The translations under genes and the position numbers were made by a program. A DNA stretch of 27,267 nucleotides, taken from positions 1 through 27,267 of the forward strand of contig CABUAL010000001.1 in assembly GCA_902489515.1 (NCBI GenBank), in the 5' to 3' direction. Shown piece by piece: positions 23,023 through 27,267 of this stretch (positions are counted from its first letter, which is position 1; each line of letters opens with the position of its first letter). The stretch is from an uncultured Collinsella sp. GTDB lineage: Bacteria; Actinomycetota; Coriobacteriia; Coriobacteriales; Coriobacteriaceae. The notes beneath the pieces were generated by a model, which was not told the DNA's origin, searched no databases, and was given only the letters and a program-made list of their open reading frames with translations.

Positions 23023-23304
23023 TTACTTGATCTCCTGAATCGCGTAACGCGAAACATCTACGACGGCTCCGGATCGGACTTTGATCTGGACCTTCTCGCC
23101 TTCGATGCCTTTGACGGTTCCGTAGATACCGCCGGCGAAAAGAACCTCTTGACCCGGCTTGAGCTCGGTGTGCAGCTCCTTGAAGTACTTCTGCTTCTTC
23201 TTCATGTTGATTTGCGACCAGATGGTGTAAATCAAGCCCATGATGACAAGCAGGCCTAAAAGGGCGACCGAGGAGCTCAGGACGTTGGCTCCGAAATCGG
23301 CCAT
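23023..23304 (-). CDS. yajC: YajC-like membrane protein inside the PTS operon
   Basis: Seen: 93 residues from ATG 23304, overlapping the EIIA stop (TAATG). One N-terminal membrane helix (about residues 9-28), the QxxMKKKQKYFKEL amphipathic stretch, and the YajC-like beta domain (LKPGQEVLFAGGIYGTVKGIEGEKVQIKV, ending in I-x-x-I). Family knowledge: YajC is an accessory subunit of the SecDF-YajC export complex; a second copy is known in some mannose-family PTS operons of Gram-positive bacteria such as the streptococcal hyaluronan operon. Its role there is unknown. This one is probably a PTS-specific paralogue, not the housekeeping copy; secD/secF are not present here. A small role in insertion or stability of EIIC/EIID is a reasonable guess. 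Confidence 0.85.
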   Translation of the reverse strand: MADFGANVLSSSVALLGLLVIMGLIYTIWSQINMKKKQKYFKELHTELKPGQEVLFAGGIYGTVKGIEGEKVQIKVRSGAVVDVSRYAIQEIK

Positions 23305-23747
23305 TAGATGCCGTCCTCGTCGCCGAAGATATCCTCTTCCTCGGAGCCGGCAACGGATGCGACCGTCTGGGCGGTGACGCCCGTCTGGCCAACGGTCACG
23401 GCCTGCTCGCCAAGCTCGGCGAGCGTGGCATTGCCGCGGAGGAACAGAAGCTCAATAACCATGGGAAGGTTGGTGCCAGTCAGAACCTCGACGTTGTCGA
23501 CATCCTGGGCAATCATCATCGACTGGTTGAACGGGGTGCCGCCAAGCAGGTCGGTAAAGACGAGCACGCCATCGCACTCCTCGCGCATGGCGGTAATAGC
23601 GGCGCGGAGATCCTCACCGTAGGATGCGGCCTGGTCGCCCTCAAAAGGAACGACGGTAAAAGCAGGCTGGTCGCCGGCAACCATAGCGATAGCGCTTGCA
23701 AGGCCGGGTGCGAACTGTCCATGACCGGTAAGAATAAAGCCAACCAT
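23304..23747 (-). CDS. Mannose-family PTS EIIA component (GalNAc type)
   Basis: Seen: 147 residues from ATG 23747 after AAGGGAAA. N-terminal FILTGHGQFAPGL holds the phospho-histidine His9, followed by VVPFEG, VFTDLLGGTPFNQ and NLPMVIELL, all typical of EIIA-Man. The C-terminal tail is acidic (SEEEDIFGDEDGI). Function: takes phosphate from HPr and passes it to EIIB. First gene of the operon EIIA-yajC-EIIB-EIIC-EIID; its promoter (-35 GTGACA, -10 TACTAC) overlaps a GntR-type operator. Confidence 0.94.
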   Translation of the reverse strand: MVGFILTGHGQFAPGLASAIAMVAGDQPAFTVVPFEGDQAASYGEDLRAAITAMREECDGVLVFTDLLGGTPFNQSMMIAQDVDNVEVLTGTNLPMVIELLFLRGNATLAELGEQAVTVGQTGVTAQTVASVAGSEEEDIFGDEDGI

Positions 23748-23863
23748 TCAAATTTCCCTTCCGAAGGTGTGTACAATCTGAGTCCGATGATTTTCGGAAG
23801 CCAGCGGGCGCTCGCCCTTAAAGCTTCTTAGAAAGCCTTCTTTGAAGACCAGTGGTTTCTAAA

Positions 23864-23895
23864 CTGGTAGTAACCACGTGACGTGTTGTTGTCAC
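23864..23895 (-). promoter_or_regulatory. Promoter and operator of the aga PTS operon
   Basis: On the minus strand -35 GTGACA (23895-23890), a 17-bp spacer and -10 TACTAC (23872-23867) form a candidate promoter about 120 bp before EIIA. The operator-like CTGGTAGTAACCAC (23864-23877) overlaps the -10, sharing 13 of 14 bases with the site before agaS. This arrangement fits repression by the GntR regulator. Confidence 0.65.
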
Positions 23896-23932
23896 TATAT
23901 CACCCCAAAAGAGGTCGCTTTCGTTGATTCAT

Positions 23933-24200
23933 ACGGTAAAACGTTTTTGCACCGCTCACGGTGATAAATCGACCGTTTACCGGTCGTTAACACTTCTACC
24001 TGCGGTTTTGAAACCGTTTCGAAATGTTTTGGCAAAAGATCGGATCTTTTCCTGTGTCTAAACAACGCAGGGCGGCTAAAAATAGCGTGTAGAAAAATTG
24101 CAGGTCATTGTGAAGATATGTGAATTGGTCTTTTTGACTTAATACCAGTTAGAACCAGTTTTGAGATTATCGGTGAACGGTAGTTTTCGACCGTTCACCG
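23933..24200. promoter_or_regulatory. Cluster of ACCGTTYACCGG-type motifs upstream of the aga operon
   Basis: Sites: a reverse-orientation near copy ACGGTAAAACGT (23933-23944); ACCGCTCACGGT (23951-23962) and ACCGTTTACCGG (23972-23983), 21 bp apart and within a larger CGACCG...CGGTCG dyad; and a perfect inverted pair CGGTGAACGGT (24171-24181) / ACCGTTCACCG (24190-24200) with 8 bp between. The pair at 23951 has the same spacing as the pair at 4449 before lacI. They lie upstream of the promoter, as activator sites would. Confidence 0.6.
24144..24159. promoter_or_regulatory. Possible third ACTGGT-type site
   Basis: ACCAGTTAGAACCAGT contains two ACCAGT half-sites as a direct repeat ten bases apart, rather than the inverted arrangement of the other two aga operators. 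It could be a weak auxiliary site for the GntR regulator. The rest of the 23748-24448 gap holds no convincing gene. Confidence 0.35.
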
Positions 24201-24411
24201 GTTACTTGCAATCGTTTGCAGTTGTTTTCCCAGATGAATTAGGGAACCCGATGAAGCACTTGTGCGATCACAGGAAGTTTTGGCATTTATCCTCATCCCC
24301 CGCGCGCCAAACTCCGGCATCCAAAACGAGCTAATAGCTCACGCTAATCGTTTTCAATCATTACTTGCTCAGTATCCGTAATTATTTATCGTTTATCGTT
24401 AATTCTGATAA

Positions 24412-24423
24412 GATACAAGTATC
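24412..24423. promoter_or_regulatory. Short dyad in the promoter region of the DUF2975-XRE pair
   Basis: GATAC-AA-GTATC overlaps a GATAAGAT -10-like sequence about 35 nt before the DUF2975 start. It could be an operator for the small XRE protein, which is encoded just downstream. Confidence 0.35.
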
Positions 24424-24448
24424 ATCCAAAACGCCGATTGGAGGGGTT

Positions 24449-25087
24449 ATGGTCCATCGAAACGCGTCTTTATCGAATGAAACCATCAGCCGCGAACAGA
24501 CGGTAGCCAAACTGAGGAAGCTCGCTCGCATCTGCAAATGGGCCACGATCTGCATTACCACCGCGCTCGCTCTGGGGCTCCTCGCAGTCATTGCGATTGA
24601 CCTTCTACTCATATTGCCTGGCCTCTCCCAAGGCTCGTGTCTCCAATCCGTAGAACTTCAAGCCGGCGAAGGGCCGTGCCTTGCTATCGTCGGTACCGAT
24701 GCGCAGGCCCCACTTATGCTCGTCGCACACGATGGTCACACTGCCATAGGGAGCCTCTTGATGACATGCCTCGCGCTTACCATCGCGATAAGCGTGCGCA
24801 GGCTTTTCTTCAACATTGAAAAGGAAGGCAGGCCCTTTGACCTTGAATGTAACCAGACACTTCGTCGAGTAGGACATTTATTCCTTATCGGCGGCGTTGC
24901 CGTGAGGCTTCTTGGCGCCGTAATCACGGGAATGATACTCTCGGGATTTGGCGGCAGCTTTACCGATGCGTTCGTCGGCCAGTTATTCGAGCCCTCCATG
25001 CTCTTTGCAGGCCTGATTATTTGCCTGATTGCCAGCATCTTCCGCTACGGGTATATCCTGCAAAAACAAGATGACGAGTTGCTCTAG
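24449..25087 (+). CDS. DUF2975-family membrane protein
   Basis: Seen: 212 residues from ATG 24449 after GGAGGGG; the frame to 24365 lacks a ribosome site. Four predicted membrane segments at about 32-58, 99-118, 142-165 and 183-204, with a Cys-containing loop (residues 63-98) between the first two. Family knowledge: DUF2975 proteins are almost always paired with a small YozG-like XRE regulator, as here with a 9-nt gap; they may regulate it or sense the envelope, but the function is unknown. The gene is somewhat AT-richer than neighbours. Confidence 0.85.
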   Translation: MVHRNASLSNETISREQTVAKLRKLARICKWATICITTALALGLLAVIAIDLLLILPGLSQGSCLQSVELQAGEGPCLAIVGTDAQAPLMLVAHDGHTAIGSLLMTCLALTIAISVRRLFFNIEKEGRPFDLECNQTLRRVGHLFLIGGVAVRLLGAVITGMILSGFGGSFTDAFVGQLFEPSMLFAGLIICLIASIFRYGYILQKQDDELL

Positions 25088-25096
25088 GGGGAATCC

Positions 25097-25336
25097 ATGA
25101 TTATTCTGCGGCTCGACCGCATGCTTGCCGAACGCAAGATCTCATCCAAAGAGCTTGCGGAACGCGTGGGCATCTCCCAGGTCAATATGTCACGCATTAA
25201 GACGGGCAAGGTTTCTGCCATACGTTTTTCAACTCTTGACGCGATATGTCGGGCACTCGACTGCCAACCGGGCGATGTACTGGAATATATATCCGACGAT
25301 GAAGCCGATAGCCTTTTTGGACTTAAAGATGAATAG
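25097..25336 (+). CDS. Small XRE-family regulator (YozG type)
   Basis: Seen: 79 residues from ATG 25097 after AGGGGGA. It is a single helix-turn-helix domain: MLAERKISSKELAERVGIS, then VNMSRIKTGKVSAIRFSTLDAIC and CRALDCQPGDVLEY, the YozG pattern, with an acidic tail. Partner of the preceding DUF2975 membrane protein in a two-gene operon, which it probably autoregulates. Confidence 0.9.
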   Translation: MIILRLDRMLAERKISSKELAERVGISQVNMSRIKTGKVSAIRFSTLDAICRALDCQPGDVLEYISDDEADSLFGLKDE

Positions 25337-25371
25337 CCATAATTAAGCCGCCAATCACGCCCTCAACGCAA

Positions 25372-25408
25372 AAAGTCCGCCAGAACGACTTCCGTACTGG
25401 CGGACTTT
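25372..25408. terminator. Bidirectional terminator between XRE and the SurA-like gene
   Basis: AAAGTCCGCCAG pairs with CTGGCGGACTTT around a 13-nt loop, with A residues before and T residues after, so it can serve the convergent genes on both sides. Confidence 0.88.
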
Positions 25409-25450
25409 CTGCTGTCTATCGGCTAGATGCTCGATGAGCCGTGCGACTCT

Positions 25451-26545
25451 TTACGCAAACAGGCCGTAGATGCTGATGTTGGCCTTGGCGTAGAGGCCGT
25501 TAGCGTACTCGGTCCACTTGGAGCTGGCGCTCGAAGCCTGCGAGGAATACTGCTGATAAGCAGTGTAGTAGGCGGTCATGGCCTGCTTATAGGTAGCGCT
25601 ATCGGCCGTAAAGGCATCGTCGGCAAAGGCCTTAGCGTAGGTGCTGTCGGCGTCCTTCCAAGTGCCCTTCTCGCTATCCCACTCGTCGCCGGCAAGGTTG
25701 ATGATGTAGTCGGCGTAATCCTTGCTCGCGGTGTCCTCATTGCCGTCAGAAGGCTCGGTCGGAGCGGTCGGCATGCTTGCGGAGCTATCGCCCACCTTCT
25801 TCTTGTAGAGCTTCTGCAGCGTCGCGGACTGGCGGACGATCTGCTTGGCCTGATCCTTGGACACGCCATACTGCGTGGCCATGGTCTTGTAGTCGGAGGT
25901 GCCGATGGAATCCTCGGCGTACTGCTTCATTTCCTTGGAAGAGACGGTAATGCCCTCGTCCTCGGCAGCGTCCAGCAGAATCTGGTTGCGCACGTAGGAC
26001 AGGATAACGTCGGCAGAAGGAGCGGTGTAGTTGCCATCACTATCCTTGACGGTGTCGAGGCTGTACTGGCTCTCGATGGCCTCGCGCGCGGTGATATCGC
26101 TCTTCTTGCCGTTGTAGCTATAGCTTGCCACGGTCGAATCGAGCTGGTCCTCGGTCAGGGTCGCCGAGCCGACACCCTTGCCGCCAAAGCCGCCATTGCC
26201 AATAAAGAAGCCGACCACCGCAGCGATCACGACTGCAACCACAAAGGCGGCGATCATCGTCTTCTTGTGCTTGGATACGCGATCGTCTTCATCGGAACTC
26301 AGGATATCGTCGTCCTCATCCTGGGCCTCGGGCATCAGATTCTCGTCAGCGGCATCCGCGGCAATCTGAGCCTCCAGACGGGCGTCCTCTTCCTCGGCCG
26401 TCGTACCGGCAGCAATGTGCTCGGCAGACGTACCGGCGACCAGGTCGATCTTCTCGTCCTCGTCACCGTCGGGGCCTTCGCCGCGCTCGATGATCTGGAT
26501 GCCGTCGATCTCGTCCTTCTCGTCCTTCTTTTGAATCAGACCCAT
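25451..26545 (-). CDS. Membrane-anchored SurA-N/PpiC-like protein
   Basis: Seen: 364 residues from ATG 26545 after AAGGAG. An acidic, disordered cytoplasmic part (1-90, rich in Asp/Glu) is followed by one membrane helix (97-116), a Gly-rich stretch, and an extracellular helical part with SurA_N-like pattern (ITAREAIESQYS, SADVILSYVRNQILLDAAEDEGITVSSKEM, YGVSKDQAKQIVRQSATLQKLY). A Ser/Thr/Pro linker precedes a final Tyr/Ser/Gln-rich helix. No parvulin catalytic domain is evident, so it may be a chaperone-like anchor rather than an active prolyl isomerase. Function is not certain; secreted-protein folding is the best guess. Confidence 0.78.
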   Translation of the reverse strand: MGLIQKKDEKDEIDGIQIIERGEGPDGDEDEKIDLVAGTSAEHIAAGTTAEEEDARLEAQIAADAADENLMPEAQDEDDDILSSDEDDRVSKHKKTMIAAFVVAVVIAAVVGFFIGNGGFGGKGVGSATLTEDQLDSTVASYSYNGKKSDITAREAIESQYSLDTVKDSDGNYTAPSADVILSYVRNQILLDAAEDEGITVSSKEMKQYAEDSIGTSDYKTMATQYGVSKDQAKQIVRQSATLQKLYKKKVGDSSASMPTAPTEPSDGNEDTASKDYADYIINLAGDEWDSEKGTWKDADSTYAKAFADDAFTADSATYKQAMTAYYTAYQQYSSQASSASSKWTEYANGLYAKANISIYGLFA

Positions 26546-26583
26546 ATCGGTTACTCCTTGTTAGGAAACATAGTCCTCAATAG

Positions 26584-26612
26584 AATACGCCCGACAGAGC
26601 GCCGGGCGTATT
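26584..26612 (-). terminator. Terminator of the isocitrate dehydrogenase-family gene
   Basis: AATACGCCCG pairs with CGGGCGTATT around nine bases, followed on the minus strand by CTATTG. Weak T run. Confidence 0.7.
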
Positions 26613-26671
26613 GATTCTTAGGTTATACGCAAACACTTAAGTACTATTTAGGCGTTTGCAGCGTGCCTACC

Positions 26672-27267
26672 TTAGGCCAGGTGCGCGATAACGGCATCGG
26701 CAAATGCCTGCGTGCCCACAGCGCCCTCAACGGAGCCGGTCTGGGCACGACGCACGTCACCGGTAACCTGCTCGCCCTCGTCGAGCGTGGCAGATACTGC
26801 GGCACGAATGCGATTGGCAGCGTCGTTCTCGCCCAGGTGATCGAGCATCATCGCAGCAGAGAGGATCTCAGCCGTGGGGTTGGCGATATCCTGGCCAGCG
26901 ATATCGGGCGCAGAGCCGTGCGTTGCCTCGAAGATGGCGCAGTCAGCGCCGATGTTGGAGCCGGGAGCCATACCCAGGCCGCCCACCAGGCCGGCGCACA
27001 GGTCGCTCACGATGTCGCCGTACAGGTTGGGCAGCACCAGGACATCGAAGTCGTTGGGGTTTTGGACCAGGCCCATGCAGGTGGCGTCGACAATCTTGTC
27101 GTTGAACTCGATATCGGGATAGTTGGCGGCCACCTCGCGCGCCACACGCAGGAACAGGCCATCGGTCGCCTTCATGATGTTGGCCTTATGCACGGCCGTC
27201 ACCTTTTTGCGGCCGCAGCGGCGGGCATACTCAAAGGCATACTCCACAATGCGGCGGCTCTTGGCGA
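26672..27267 (-). CDS. Isocitrate/isopropylmalate dehydrogenase family protein, 5'-truncated by window edge
   Basis: Seen: the frame is open to the window end; 198 residues of the C-terminal half are present. Family motifs: [37 protein letters not shown], with the conserved Lys and Asn-Ile-Met-Lys segment, then [36 protein letters not shown] with the metal-binding Asp, and [29 protein letters not shown] near the NAD site. [10 protein letters not shown] and [11 protein letters not shown] fit NAD-dependent isocitrate dehydrogenase, with 3-isopropylmalate dehydrogenase as the alternative. It is separate from the sugar operons. Confidence 0.85.
   Translation of the reverse strand, partial: AKSRRIVEYAFEYARRCGRKKVTAVHKANIMKATDGLFLRVAREVAANYPDIEFNDKIVDATCMGLVQNPNDFDVLVLPNLYGDIVSDLCAGLVGGLGMAPGSNIGADCAIFEATHGSAPDIAGQDIANPTAEILSAAMMLDHLGENDAANRIRAAVSATLDEGEQVTGDVRRAQTGSVEGAVGTQAFADAVIAHLA

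Noticed and set aside
25427..26614. 395-codon plus-strand frame opposite the SurA-like gene
   Set aside because: Leu/Gly/Val-rich shadow translation; the minus strand has a good ribosome site, membrane helix and family pattern.

Overview
This window looks like a chromosomal segment of a GC-rich gut actinobacterium of the class Coriobacteriia, most likely Collinsella. The basis is protein-level resemblance recalled from family knowledge, high-GC codon use and the dense sugar-PTS content; no database search was run. It is mainly a carbohydrate-uptake region for galactose-type sugars.

Layout. (1) Positions 1-3100: 3' part of a LacG-type GH1 phospho-beta-galactosidase and a LacE-type lactose PTS EIICB broken by a one-base frameshift. 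(2) 3120-8240: a second lactose module, with a LacI-family regulator divergent from an intact lacE-lacG pair. It is bracketed on both sides by three tandem copies of the same 55-bp palindromic repeat on an 80-bp period. (3) 8250-9843: an AlbA/Schlafen-type ATP-binding regulator behind an AT-rich leader holding an array of TGACRYG motifs. (4) 9844-12660: DeoR-family regulator, galM, an orphan mannose-family EIIB whose phospho-histidine is tyrosine, and tRNA-Thr(CGT). (5) 12660-16980: a lipoprotein, YhcH-family protein, a 3' remnant of a second nagA, lacC, lacX and a flavodoxin-like gene. (6) 17050-23750: an N-acetylgalactosamine-type system on the minus strand: EIIA-yajC-EIIB-EIIC-EIID, a GntR/UTRA regulator, agaS and nagA. 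(7) 23750-24450: a 0.7-kb regulatory intergenic region. (8) 24450-27267: a DUF2975 membrane protein with its small XRE regulator, a membrane-anchored SurA-like protein, and the 3' part of an isocitrate/isopropylmalate dehydrogenase family gene.

How it fits together (inference). Lactose would enter as lactose-6-phosphate through LacE and be cut by LacG to galactose-6-phosphate and glucose. GalNAc (or GalN) would enter through the mannose-family PTS, be deacetylated by NagA, and be deaminated/isomerised by AgaS to tagatose-6-phosphate. LacC would phosphorylate tagatose-6-phosphate from either route. GalM and LacX would handle anomers. The lactose EIIA (LacF), LacAB isomerase and LacD aldolase are not in the window and must be elsewhere or replaced.

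The most notable signals are the duplicated tandem palindrome arrays flanking the lac module, a 12-bp motif spaced exactly 21 bp that is shared by the lac and aga control regions, the ACTGGT-type operators of the aga locus, the motif array before the AlbA regulator, the histidine-less EIIB and the nagA remnant.
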